From positions 1-36,635 of the forward strand of contig JNEM01010931.1 of the NCBI GenBank assembly GCA_000697335.1: DNA of 36,635 nt, written 5' to 3'. Positions 10,576 through 22,122 of the stretch are shown here, one piece after another (within the stretch, counting starts at the first letter, position 1; each line of letters begins with the position of its first letter). Source of the DNA: Conidiobolus incongruus B7586 (lineage: Eukaryota; Entomophthoromycota; Entomophthoromycetes; Entomophthorales; Conidiobolaceae). The notes under the pieces are model-generated. The model saw only the letters and a list, made by a program, of their open reading frames with translations. It was not told where the DNA came from and did no database searches. A program made the position numbers and the translations under genes.

Positions 10576-11296
10576 ATTTTTTAGTTATTTAATTAATATT
10601 TTTTATCAATTGTATTTTGTGATGATAATTAAATCGTCCCTAGTATTATATTTAAATTCAAATCAATAATTTAATCCAAATGTATGGGATAATTTTAAAT
10701 TACGGGCGGAATAAACAATTCAATTATGAAAAACAATGATATCATAACTTATTATTAGATCCAAAGTATGGATTGATTCAAGTCTAAACGGCAAAATTAT
10801 AATATTAACGTACTATCTGCCAACAATTCCTATCTCTTTGTGTCTTTATCAATTACTAATATCTTTAAAAAAATACTAATTAGGAAATATTTACAAGTTA
10901 GCTATTGATTTATATTGATTATCTAATAAAATTTAAAAATTGAAATTGATTACCTAATTGATTTTATATCATATATCTTTTCAAATTTGAAATTAGAATC
11001 CAAATTCAGTATTTATCAAAATTATTTTCAATTTATTATTTCAATAATATGATCTAAAAGTCATTAAATTTAATATTTGATTAAAGTTTTCATTTAAGAT
11101 CTATGAATCATCAAGTTTGATATTTGATTAAAATAATAAAAAACTATATAATAGTTTGGAAATTATATCAAATTATATGCATCTTAAAATAATAATCAAT
11201 TAATATAAATAAAACTCTAGCAATCTTATATTTTATAAATTATAATTTTTTTATTCCATTTAAATAATTATACATTTAATCTAGGCTAAAATACGA
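10576..11296. other. AT-rich intergenic region with HEM13 promoter
   Basis: 720 nt without coding signal. The left end carries the HEM13 promoter with TATGGGATAA at 10683-10692. The rest is AT-rich with no repeats that I can support. Confidence 0.55.
10683..10692 (-). promoter_or_regulatory. Upstream TTATCCCATA element of HEM13
   Basis: Coding-strand TTATCCCATA, 108 nt before the HEM13 start codon. Confidence 0.5.
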
Positions 11297-11529
11297 TTAA
11301 TGTTTAGATTGGTTATCGCTTTCAATTGGCATCTTATTCTCCAAATAGTCGCTAACTTGAATACCGATTAGAGAGAATACAATACCACCTAATAAAAATT
11401 AATATCATATTGATAAGATATATATATTATCATAGACTTACTGAGACCAAGTATAACTCTAGTGCGCTTTGGTAAAGCTTTGTAACTATCCCAAAAAGTT
11501 TTCTGATGACTTGGTTTATTTTCACTCAT
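11297..11529 (-). CDS. Small single-pass membrane protein, 59 residues
   Basis: Two exons, 11442-11529 and 11297-11388, are joined across a 53-nt GTAAGT...TTAG intron and encode 59 residues. The protein begins MSENKPSHQKTFWDSYKALP, has a basic KRTR stretch, then one hydrophobic segment VILGLSGIVFSLIGIQV (about 25-41), and ends in a polar tail. The FWDSYKALPKRTR motif before a single membrane span resembles small mitochondrial membrane proteins of fungi, but I cannot name the family. The gene is divergent from the CWF19L1-like gene; the starts are 236 nt apart. The good donor, acceptor and frame joining make it likely real despite its size. Confidence 0.75.
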
Positions 11530-11607
11530 TTTATTTAATGGGGTTATAAATTATTTGATAATATTAAGGTTTATTTTAACTTCAATATTTATAACATTTG
11601 GATTATT

Positions 11608-11617
11608 TTGTGGGATT
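11608..11617 (-). promoter_or_regulatory. Upstream AATCCCACAA element facing the gene at 11529
   Basis: Coding-strand AATCCCACAA, 79 nt before the start at 11529. It lies 20 nt from a second copy in the opposite orientation, which faces the gene at 11766. Confidence 0.5.
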
Positions 11618-11637
11618 GAGTGATTTCAAGAAAGATA

Positions 11638-11647
11638 AATCCCATAA
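11638..11647 (+). promoter_or_regulatory. Upstream AATCCCATAA element facing the CWF19L1-like gene
   Basis: Plus-strand AATCCCATAA, 119 nt before the start at 11766. Together with the inverted copy at 11608 it gives each gene of this divergent pair its own correctly oriented element. Confidence 0.55.
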
Positions 11648-11765
11648 AAATTAATTTAAAGGCGAAAATTTTAAATGTAGGTATAACATACACAATATAT
11701 ATTATTTGAAATAATATAATTATCAATTTATTTTTTATTAATTAAAGATAAGAAAACAATATAAA

Positions 11766-13652
11766 ATGACTAATCAACCTTTAAAAGTGTAATAACAATC
11801 GTAACCAATATTTGTAATAACTTTTATTAATCCTTATTTTTAAATTTCTAGAGTAGTATTTGGTAGTATCGATGGTGAAATTAAGACTTTAGTCGATAAA
11901 ATCTACGCCGTTAACAGTTCGAAAGGAGGTCCCTTTGACCATTACTTTGTCTTAGGCAATTTATTCAAAGAAACTGACAATGATGTCGAAATTGATAAAT
12001 TGGTTAATGGAGAATATAAATGTAATTTTATTATAGTATTGAGATATTTTTTCATAATTAATAGATAATTTAGTTCCTGTGCATACTTACTTCTTATTGG
12101 GGGATAGACCACTTCCGGAGAGAGTTGAAAATATTTTAAAACAGAATAATAATTTGTTGACCGAAAATTTTGAATTTTTAGGTATTTTAATTTCTAATGT
12201 GGTAATAGACTTTTAATTAAATTTAATACTTAGGTAATAGTGGTAAGACTATTTTAACAAGTGGTCTTAAAATTGCTTACTTTAGTGGAAATTCTGAGGT
12301 AATTTATACATAATTATATTTAATTTGTTTAATTGAAATTGGATTTTTAGGATAGTGTTGATGACTCTGAATTAAAACCACATCAACATAATATTTCGGC
12401 TATTCAAAAGATGATTGAAACTACAGAGAGTAATTCTATTGATGTTTTATTCACTCACATTTGGCCTAAGAATCTATTAAGTCAATCTAAGTCTTCAATT
12501 TTGCCTCCTTCTCAATCTAATCAGCAATTGAACAACTTGATTAATCATATCAGACCCAAATATCACTTTTCATCTCAATTAACTACTCATTACCTCGAGC
12601 TTGAGCCTTATGTCATTCCTATTAATCCTACTATGTTCTCATTGACCAGATTCTACAATATCGCATCCACTACCAATGATAATGGACAAAAGTGGTCTTA
12701 CGCTATGAAGATCAGTCCAGATCAACCCAACCAACATTTACAAACTTCATTGCCTCCCAACCACACACAATCTCCCTTATTTACCCAAGATCCCGTCAAC
12801 AAGTCTACCAAAAGGAATTTTGAACTTTTAGAACAAGAGCCTACTAGCAATTATTTCTTTGCTGCTGATGATTCTCAGCAACAGAGTAAAAAAGTTCCCA
12901 AGCAAGGATATGTCTGTAAGATCTGTAATATTGAAGGTCATTTTATCAAAGATTGTCCCCAAAAGCAACCCAAGCAGACTAATATTTCAACTACTGATTG
13001 TTGGTTCTGCTTATCTAACGAAAAGTGCTCATCTCATTTAGTTGTCACTCTTGGGGAAGAACTCTATCTCTCCATGGCAAAGGGAAGTTTAATTGATCCC
13101 AAATCGGAAAGCACCAAGATCCCTGGTGGTGGCCAACTCCTCATCATGCCCATTCCTCACACTTCCACCGTTGTCAAATTTGAAAGTGAGCCCGAATCCA
13201 AAGGCTACTCCGAACTTCAAACTTTCAAAAAAGCTATTACTGCCTTCTATTCCACTTACGATTGCTTCCCATTTTATTTCGAAACTTATCGCCCATCTGT
13301 CAATCAGCACGGTCTCTTGCAAGTGTTCCCAGTACCCAACCAATTGAAAGAAGCCTTAGATAAAGCAGTTGACGAAGGTTTCTCTAAAGAGCATATCCAG
13401 CCTCAAACCAATTTCCAACCTAACCTGGACTTACCATTCATCCGCATGGAGTACTTGGACAAGATTTTGGGTTCTTCATTCTCCCCTCGAGTCAAAATCC
13501 CCCTATTTTTAGGCAGACAGATTCTCGGTCCCGTTCTTGGCTGCGAGGATCGTGTAGACTGGAAGAAGTGTGAAGAGTTGACAGCCCAAGAAGAGACTCA
13601 ATTTACCGAAGAATTCGTCAAAGTTTTTGGCAAATTTGACCCTTTTGCTTAA
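11766..13652 (+). CDS. DRN1: CWF19-like protein 1 / Drn1 spliceosome-associated protein
   Basis: Exons 11766-11788, 11852-12021, 12074-12181, 12234-12298 and 12351-13652 encode 555 residues. The protein belongs to the CWF19L1/Drn1 family, which binds the lariat debranching enzyme Dbr1 in yeast and takes part in intron turnover. The N-terminal metallophosphatase-like domain is seen as VVVFGSIDGEIKTL, GGPFDHYFVLGN, TYFLLGDRPLP and GLKIAYFSG. A CCHC knuckle (CKICNIEGHFIKDC, about 311-324) follows a low-complexity linker. The CwfJ C-terminal HIT-like domain starts at CWFCLSNEKCSSHLVVTLGE (about 339) and runs through LLIMPIPHTSTVVKF. A second CwfJ C-terminal domain ends the protein. Length is close to yeast Drn1 (507) and human CWF19L1 (538). 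Exon 1 carries only seven codons and two bases. Confidence 0.95.
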
Positions 13653-14097
13653 TTTAATGAAGTAGATATTATAGAGCAAGTTAAAGTTTGAATTAATGCA
13701 TAATTAGAATTTAAACATTTAAATCAATTACTCAGTTCAATAAAGTTTTATACAATGATTGCAATAATGAACTGATATATTCTAAATTTATTAAGATTTT
13801 ATTTATAGTATATGTTAGAGTATTGGTTTTAAAGTTAGATTAAATAAATTATAGATTAAATGAAAAAAAAATATGGAATAGATTAATTTTTGATTACTTT
13901 TTTCTAATTTGCAATTTTTTTTTTAAAATTATTGTATTACTAAATATTTTAATAAATAAAATAGATAATTATATTATACAATATAAAACACAAGTATCAA
14001 AGTTAGTATTAATTAATATGATAAAGAATTAATTTTGTAATAATTAATTTATTTCACAAAATTTACAATTAACTTAAGAATATCAATACAATAATAC
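13653..14097. other. Spacer between convergent genes, nothing seen
   Basis: 445 nt of AT-rich sequence between the tail ends of the CWF19L1-like gene and the secreted-protein gene. It must hold both 3' UTRs; no other feature is visible. Confidence 0.6.
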
Positions 14098-14511
14098 CTA
14101 CAATTTGGCAATCCATCCCAAAACTGATGGAATCCGGTTAGCTGCATTCCAAAATGTCTCACTATTGACCTTCTCTCCATTGAATTGGGGATCATTGTCA
14201 AAATCGAATTGTCTTCCCAATAGTTTACGGAGATTTTGTTCAGATGTAATGTCTGTACCACCATCTTCGTCGCTGTTGGAATCATCAGGAATTGGGAATG
14301 GTTTGACTTGAACGCAATTGTTAGGATTGGGAGATGGCTTGGGTTTAATATAATCCCATGGATTTGCGTCCAAATTTCCGTAGATAGAATCTTCGGGGTA
14401 GTGCTCGGCTGATGGGTAATTGGAGACAGGATAAGTGTTTGAATCCGTTGGTTTGGCTACCAAAGAGCTCAACTTCAAAGTGATCACAGCAATTAATATT
14501 TTAGTATTCAT
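14098..14511 (-). CDS. Small secreted protein with N-terminal signal peptide
   Basis: This intronless 137-residue reading frame begins MNTKILIAVITLKLSSLVAK, a typical signal peptide with cleavage probable near residues 19-21. The mature part is rich in Pro, Asn, Asp and Tyr (NLDANPWDYIKPKPSPNPNN, then a DDSNSDEDGG acidic stretch) and ends in NRIPSVLGWIAKL. It has a single cysteine. I do not recognise a domain. A TATA box lies 76 nt upstream. A decayed copy of the same gene lies 1 kb further along, showing local duplication. Function is unknown; an extracellular role is inferred only from the signal peptide. Confidence 0.82.
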   Translation of the reverse strand: MNTKILIAVITLKLSSLVAKPTDSNTYPVSNYPSAEHYPEDSIYGNLDANPWDYIKPKPSPNPNNCVQVKPFPIPDDSNSDEDGGTDITSEQNLRKLLGRQFDFDNDPQFNGEKVNSETFWNAANRIPSVLGWIAKL

Positions 14512-15484
14512 TGTGATTAACTGTATTAGATTAATAAATAAATAAATAAATAATATGATGATAACAAATAACTCAAAACACGACTGTTTATATACTCAAG
14601 TAATCGATATGACATGATATGCAGTATTTAGGGGCAGTTGAATACCATTACTTACATATCATTTTAATAATTTTAACTATAAAATTGCTTAAAATTTGAT
14701 TCAAATTCATCAATTTTCTTCTAAATTAGGAATTTACTTGGAATTGGCATAATTTTTATTCAGGGGAATTTGGATTGAATTTAGGGGTATTACTAAGAAT
14801 TTTTATTTTTCATGATTAAGTACATGATTATATTCATTTTTTATCAACTTTTTTAAAGTAAAAAATAAGTTAGAACTAATATATTAATAAACCAACTTAA
14901 ATATAATGTATTAAAATTATGAAGTCATGTAATAATTAAAATATATCATTTTACTATTTGAAATATTAAGATGTTTAATTATAGTCCAATACTTTATATC
15001 TAACAAAATATTATTTATTCTCCAATTCAATTTATAATTATATTTTCTATTATAATTAATTTTCTTAACAAAAAAAATCTAATTATATAAATTGATAAAA
15101 ATATAAATTTTATCAAATATAGTGAATAAATAAAATTAAAAAAAAATATTGATAATATTAAATTCTATTATATTTATTTATTATAATCATAATTAAAAGA
15201 AATAAATTATAACAAAAATTGTATAACTCAATTTTTATTATCTTAATAACTTATTAATTATATTTTATAATGTTTGTAAAATTACATTTATGATTTTTAA
15301 ATGATATTATAGTGAGATGATTAGAAATACATCTATTAAAAAGTGTAGATAATATTTAGAATTTTTATTATATATTTATCTTTAGGTAAAATAGCCATTG
15401 ATATATTTTGTTTATTGTTTATTATTTATTATCAATCTAACTACCAAATAATAATTGAATGATTATAACTTAGTAACTCAACTC
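14512..15484. other. Promoter region of the secreted-protein gene and AT-rich spacer
   Basis: Besides the TATA box at 14587-14594 and an (AAAT)n-like run at about 14530-14553, this stretch is AT-rich and without coding signal up to the decayed duplicate. Confidence 0.5.
14587..14594 (-). promoter_or_regulatory. TATA box of the secreted-protein gene
   Basis: TATATAAA on the minus strand, 76 nt before the start codon at 14511, in a context (GAGTATATAAACAG) that stands out from the surrounding AT-rich DNA. Confidence 0.5.
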
Positions 15485-15844
15485 ATGACTATTGAAATAT
15501 CTTGAAAAGTATTTCAAAATGTTCGTCTGTTCATCAAACTTCCATTGAAATCGGGATCGTTGTTAAAATCCTATTATTTTCTCAATAGTTTGCAAACATT
15601 TTGCTTAGTTTCAATGCAGGTGTCTCCATCTTTGTCACTTCTAAAATTTTGCCCCATTCATTATAGATGATTTGATTTGGACTAAATGCTAAGGATTTAC
15701 ATCTAAGTTGTCATAGATGTGATTGTAAGGATTATAGTCTGGTAATGGATAATGAATCACTGGATAATTACTAGAATTTACAGATCTGGCTAATAGAACA
15801 CTTAACTCTAAAGTGATAAAGGTAATAATAATGTCAATGCATAT
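15485..15844 (-). pseudogene. Decayed duplicate of the secreted-protein gene at 14098-14511
   Basis: The minus strand can be aligned with the intact gene over nearly its whole length. IITFITLELSVLLARSVNSS matches the signal peptide, NYPVIHYPLPDY and HIYDNLDVNP match the next part, and DFNNDPDFNGS matches the FDFDNDPQFNGE stretch near the end. The start codon has become ATA (15842-15844). There are stops in place of the Trp after DVNP, two adjacent stops in the LLGRQ region and a stop at the TFWN Trp, and the middle Pro-rich part has shifted frame. The gene is therefore dead. Its upstream DNA still shares short AT-rich blocks with that of the intact copy. Confidence 0.85.
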
Positions 15845-16840
15845 TTTAATTAGTCAAAAAAAATTAATAAATAAACAGAAAATATAGATATTATTTAAAT
15901 AGTTTGAATTCCATAAAATATCAATAATATGCAGAATTTAATAATCAAAAAAAATAATTATTACATCACTCAATTTTATTCAGTTCAAAATGATATCAAA
16001 CTTACAAATTCATCAATTTTTTATTACTAAAATTGTATATTTTTAATAAATGTGATAAAATTGATTTAAGGGAAGTCATATATTTTTTTGAATTAAAGAT
16101 TTCCAAATAAAAAATAATTTAATTGGATAAAATATTCTTTTTTTTTTAAAAAAAAGAACAAATTAATTTAAGGATACTTTGATAAAAATATTCAAATTAA
16201 TCTAAAATTTAATAATAAAAAAAATAATAAAATTTTAAAATAATTAAATTTAATTAATTATATTAAACATTAGTTATTATTCACTCAATTTTCCTATTAT
16301 AATTTTAAGATAAATAGCTCAAAAAACTAATTTACAATATATTAAATAATTAAAGATTAATTATATAAAATTCAATTTTTATTTATTTTTAATGAATTAA
16401 ATTAATACTCTTAATAGATAAGATAGTAAAAAAATTTTTTTAATATTTAATTAATTTTCAATAATTATCCAAAAAAAACTTATTAAAAATTAAATTTTAA
16501 AATATTATATAAAATAATATTATTAATTATTTGAATATAATTTTGAATTAATTTTTTTGATAAAATTTAATATAATAATTAATTCTTTTTATTAATGTTA
16601 AAATAAAATTATTAATAAGAAATATTTATTACGTAGTGATGATGATATTATCATATCATAAAATCTTTTGAATAATAAATTTTAATTAATTGTAAACATC
16701 AAAACTAGTTAAAATAATTAATAGCGACAAATATCAAATTTCATAATAATACATTTTCATAAAAAATAATAATAAAAATAAAAAACAATATATAAAAATA
16801 ATGTTTTATTTATAATATTAGTGTATAAAAATGGAATAAT
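15845..16840. other. Very AT-rich spacer, nothing seen
   Basis: About 1 kb of A/T runs between the decayed gene and the 3' end of CDS1. No reading frame or repeat of note. Cytosines here are often followed by A, unlike the right end of the window. Confidence 0.6.
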
Positions 16841-18374
16841 TTAAATGGATAATAAACCACTTTGAATTAATTGAGATTGTAATTCTTGATAAAATTGTAA
16901 TTGTTGATCACCTGTTAAATGCTCTAAAGTTAATTGTAATAATAGAGCAGGTGTATATTCGTCCAATTTGATGAAACTTGTATAATACATATAACTGAAT
17001 AATCCCATAATAAATTGGCAGTCAAAGCGATCCGTCATTCCGCCGTGCCCGGGGATCGAGTTACCGAAATCTTTAATGCCCGAAGCGCGTTTAAAACCAC
17101 TGGCAAAAAAGCCTCCAAAGGGGGCGATGAGGGATGCAAAGGTGGAGAAAGAGAGTGTGTGTAAGTAGATGGGCTTCATAGTAACTGTAGTAGGGGGATT
17201 TTCCATAATCCAGCCGAGAATATGAGTCAAATGTTCAGGTAAATCGAATATGGTTTTGACGAATACTGGATTATGAGTGCAGTGAGGATGATTCAAAATG
17301 TTCACACTCAAATCTTCTACGGGGCATACGAAGTAATCAGATTTAATGATGATCCAAGTCAAAAAGGTTCCAAATATTAAAGTGATGATGAAACCTCCAA
17401 TAAAACCTTCCCATGTCTTTTTAGGACTTAACTCTATGAGGGGTGTTTTACCAAAGAAAAATCCACAAACGTAAGCGAAGATATCATTTGTAATGACGAG
17501 AGCACAGGGTAAGAAGAACCAGAATAATCCTGCAAACAGATTGTGGACGAGGAAATTAGCTTGGAAAACGATCATAACCAAAGCCATATGGGTGAAACCA
17601 AAGTTTGAAAATTGGTGCTTATAGTGGCCCTGTGTAAGATTAGCTACAAACCAAACGAATCCAATAACGTATAGAGCAAACGAGATGAATTTATGGTGCT
17701 TATACAGTATTACAAAAGCAGGGTAGACAGATGGGAATTTAGCTAAAAAGGAATCAAAATAATGAATTAAGGTATCAACATATAAAAAGTAGTTGGTGGT
17801 AGCTAATAGATACCAGTTGAGAGCTCGGAATAAAGGTAAATTTCGATATTGATTAGGTACACTACTCAACTCAATAACTTCAGTATATACAAGTATCGTT
17901 AAACAGAATACTAATAACACTATATAGAGAGGGCCTGCAAATAAGATTAAAAAGAATAGGGCGAGCATAATAAAAGTCCATGTAGTTCGAATAAGCCAAT
18001 TTTCCCATTTTTTAGAATTTTCTTTTAGCAATACTACTTTATGTTTTTCTGTAGATTTTTCTTTTTCATTTAATTGACTGTCGGTTTTGGGATCTTTTTC
18101 TTTTTCAAGTGATTGGGTATTCTATAGAATACAAAAACAACAGAGTTGAGATGAATAATAAGAAAATTGATAAGTTATAGTTTTGTATTACCTTCTCATC
18201 TTTGTTGATCTCTTCTTTAATACCATTCACTTTAACTTCAGGCAAAGATGGAGTCTAAATGGCAGTTTAACCAAATTGATTAGAAGACAAAATGAAAATT
18301 AATGAGCTTACCTTTTCGCCAGGAATAGGAGGTAATTTCTTACTAGCTCTTCTAGCTGTTGTTGATTCAGTCAT
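16841..18374 (-). CDS. CDS1: Phosphatidate cytidylyltransferase (CDP-diacylglycerol synthase)
   Basis: Exons 18312-18374, 18192-18254 and 16841-18121 encode 468 residues, close to yeast Cds1 (457). The enzyme makes CDP-diacylglycerol from phosphatidate and CTP in the ER membrane, the precursor of phosphatidylinositol and phosphatidylglycerol lipids. The first two exons (21 codons each) and the start of the third form a charged cytosolic N-terminus rich in Lys and Glu. Several hydrophobic spans follow (TFIMLALFFLILFAGPLYIV, ALYVIGFVWFVANL, FLPCALVITNDIFAYVCGFF). The CdsA signature is complete at about 376-410: SGFKRASGIKDFGNSIPGHGG followed by MTDRFD. Cofactor-binding KKTWEGFIGG is also present. 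Introns are 57 and 70 nt, both in phase 0. Confidence 0.97.
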
Positions 18375-21300
18375 TAATATCAGTTAATTTTATAAAGTGT
18401 TCAATTATTAACAATGTAATTAATATACGATTACTAATAATAATAATAATAATAATTAATGTATTGAATTTTATTAACAAACTAAATCAAAATCTCAACT
18501 TCGCCTTTATATCCATTATTTATATGTGAAAAGTCATAGATTTCATTACTTTTGACATTCATGATCATTGGATTAATTCACATCCCATTACATAATTATA
18601 ACAATTCATTGAATGTTTATTTGTTTTGCCTTTCAAATATCAAAGTGTAATTAATTTTGTCCCTTACTTATTATGGTGTTTACTTATATAATTGAATCAA
18701 GATCCCTGACAGATCCAATATAATACCAGTATAATGATATTCAAAAAATATCAATATCCCTCTGAGAATTATAGATCTTAACACTTAATAATATCGAAAT
18801 TCAATAATAATTAGAAGATCGTGCACTAATAAAACTGAAACCTATCAATACAAAGCAATTGATGTTAACAATATTGATAGATTAGCAATGAATCAATTTG
18901 ATAGAACATTAAAATTGAATCTCATTATTGATAATTACAAAATTATTAACCAAATTAAATTATTCAATATATTTTATAATTCATAGAATAATTTAGTTTA
19001 TTTTCAATATTAAATAAAATGTATTTTATTATGAATTTTGTCACTAACCATCACATGAAAATTCACTTTTTTTCCAATATTTTAAATACAACTAATCCGA
19101 ATTCAAAATAATGCAAAATTTCCGATAGTTTTCTTTTTTTGAAATTCAAATAATTTGATTAAATTTTTAATTCAGCAAAATGATTAAATACTTTTAATAA
19201 TATAATAATGTGAAGTTGATATCTTTACTTAATTTTAATTTGAATATATATAATAATTTTTAATAGTTATATTTAAATATATAAAATTTAATAAAAATTT
19301 TATTAAATAAAATTAAATTATTATAAAAATATTATAGTTTAAAAAAGTTTTTTTTAACTAATTTAGTAATTAAATAATTTAAAAATTTTCTCAAGTATAT
19401 TTATTAATTTTACATTATAAATAAACTAAAAAAAACTAGTAAAGTATAAATGATGCAATAGTCAAAAATGATCAATAAAAAAATGACATTATACAAATTA
19501 AACCAACTATTAATTTATTAATGTATTATGAAGTTAACACAATGGATAGGGTTTAATATTAAGGTCAATATTCAGAGATTAATATAGGAAAATTTTTTAA
19601 AATTAGTAAAAATTAAAGTAATTTTACAGTGATTGGATGGAATTTAGAATTGCATCATTAAAACTTAGAATTGGTTCTTGTGGGATATTTAATAATGCAA
19701 TATAAACATAATCATATTGACAAAATTCCCTTAATTATATATTTAGTTGTCAGTTATGTGATTGACTATTTGTTGAAAATACTGACTAATCAATTTGTGG
19801 GGTTAAATGGTAGTTTGGGTAATTGCGGTTTTCTTTTTTGACAGATTTATGTAAATTCGAATATTTTATTGATAGTTTCAATATATTTAACATTGTTTTT
19901 TAGTCCTACAATTGCTGTATTAACGTTATCCATATTACTTTCTTAGCAAATCAAATATTGAAATAAAAATTGGTAGAAATTTTTTTATAATATTCAAAAT
20001 TTTCTCAATGTGGAGTCTTTTTAAAAGCCTCAAACTTAGTTTTTTCCGAGATTTCATTTATGTTATTTAAAGCTCATGTGGATCAAATTATATTCAATAT
20101 TTGATTATTATTTGATATTTGATCATTGTTGTATACTATATATTTCCAAATTTTGAGTTCAAGTAATAATTAAATATGAGCAATTTGCAGGTTTACTACC
20201 AAGGTTTTATAAAATCAACAAAGATTGTCTAAACATCCAATAAAATAATCATATATAATAATATCACTGAAATATTTTTAATAAGTTTAATATTTGGCTG
20301 AAAATAGTAAATTAACACAATAACTATCTATTCTATTGACTAAAATCATAACCAATGAATATAACAGTACGATGAAACTAGTAAATCATTCTATTGTATT
20401 AAACTCAATAAAGGCTCTAAACCATATCTAAAAATTACGTATTAATTTTGTAAACCATTCATTATATTAAAGTGAAATTAGATCATAAAAACTTAAAATT
20501 CATTTATAGATCAAATAAAATATAGTATTTTACTAATTGTTAAAAAATTTATAAATATAATAACTAAATAAAATATTCAATTGTTATATCTTAAACATTA
20601 TATAATTTACAATTTATAGTTCCTTTCTTTTTTGAATAATTTATTGCAATTTTTCTGTAACAAAGCATCAAACAGTTTTAATAAATACAAACAAAATTGG
20701 ATTAAATGCCACAAATTGATAATGAGTATAGTTGTATAGATATATAGTACAGTTATATAGAAAACATGGTGAATATATAAGGGACTAAAACATCCAATAA
20801 CATTATTTATTTTATTACTTTTCTTAGTTATTTGATTCTATAAAGGTTGAATAAAATTACCACATAAATTTAAATTAGCAAAAACAAAGCTTAGATTGGA
20901 ACTCCGAACTTAAACAACCATAATAGTACAATATAGATAAAAATATTTATAGATCATATAAAAATAAAATATATAAATTGTATGAAAATGAAATTGGATA
21001 CACAGATCATTACTATCAAAACAAAATCGATGTCCTTCACTCAAAATAGTCCAGCTCATAGTTGAAATATCCACTCTCAACCGTTATCAATTTCTTAAGT
21101 TAAATATTCTTAATAGCAATGATTCATGATATCTTTGAAGTTATTAATTGCAAATTTAATTGTAAACCATATTTGAGGTTGAAATATCAAATAATATACA
21201 ATTGATTTAGTTTTAAATTTCAAAAATCAATGAATTTATATATAACTGAGTCAAATACACTAATATTCCAAATACCAAAACTTAATTGATCTAACATACA

Positions 21301-22122
21301 TTGTAATAGCTTCCTTTTCAATTGTAAATATTACACATCAAAACTTCTTAATAATTGGTGTAAAATATATTATTTTTGAATATTCATAGTTCATCTTTTT
21401 AAAGACTCTTGTTCAATATTGTCTTAATAATAAGAGATATTTATTTTAGGAATAATTAATCTTGCTTTGAATTTGGTTTATACCTTTAATTTATTCATTT
21501 TTAAACTTAGAGCCCAACGTCAAGAATATAGATTTAAATTTCAGTTCGGAGTCATTTTGAATATATTATTATTTAATATTATCAATACATCTTAAATTCT
21601 ATTTATCTAGATATCTAAATCATTCAATTTGATAAATTTAGCAATATGAGCAAATCAGAAGATATTTTTAAATTTAATATTTTTACCATTTTTTTTTTGA
21701 GTTATTTAATTTTCGAAATTTCAAATTTTCAACCCTTTTTGGAATAATAATATACTCAAGGAATTTTATAAAAGTAATAAAAAAATATTAAATACTCTAT
21801 AAAATTTTAATATCAATTTCATGTTATATGATAGTTTATGGTTTTAGAGTGAATATTTTAAGTATTATTCTGAATTCTATGTAATAAACTTGGTATATCA
21901 TAAATTTAACATATTATATATCAATTTATTTATATTTTAAACAAAATTTATAATTGGATAAATTCAACTTGAAATTCATTATCAAACTGATATCTAAAAA
22001 CAAATCAGTGATGTCATTCTTCGATGACTTCATAATCACATCAGTCATTACTGGCCTATATATACTTTTACTTGTCGCAAATGCCCTTGAAAACAGATAT
22101 AAACAAATACCAAATATAAAAA
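18375..22122. other. 3.7 kb gene-poor region between divergent CDS1 and LDH
   Basis: No sustained open frame or recognisable protein fragment is visible on either strand. A (TAA)n run lies at about 18434-18456. CATCCCATTA at 18581-18590 is like the recurring element but faces away from CDS1. The sequence around 19500-20000 and 20700-21600 is less monotonous than pure A/T runs and may be long-decayed sequence. A TATA box for LDH lies near the right end. This is the longest stretch in the window without a gene. Confidence 0.5.
22057..22064 (+). promoter_or_regulatory. TATA box of the lactate dehydrogenase gene
   Basis: TATATATA within CCTATATATACTTTT, about 60 nt before the start codon at 22123. 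The flanking DNA is less AT-rich than the gap to its left. Confidence 0.45.

Noticed and set aside
3868-20703. 17-nt word ACAAACAAAATTGGATT at both 3868-3884 and 20687-20703
   Set aside because: Flanks do not align, so this is probably chance in A/T-rich DNA rather than a dispersed repeat.
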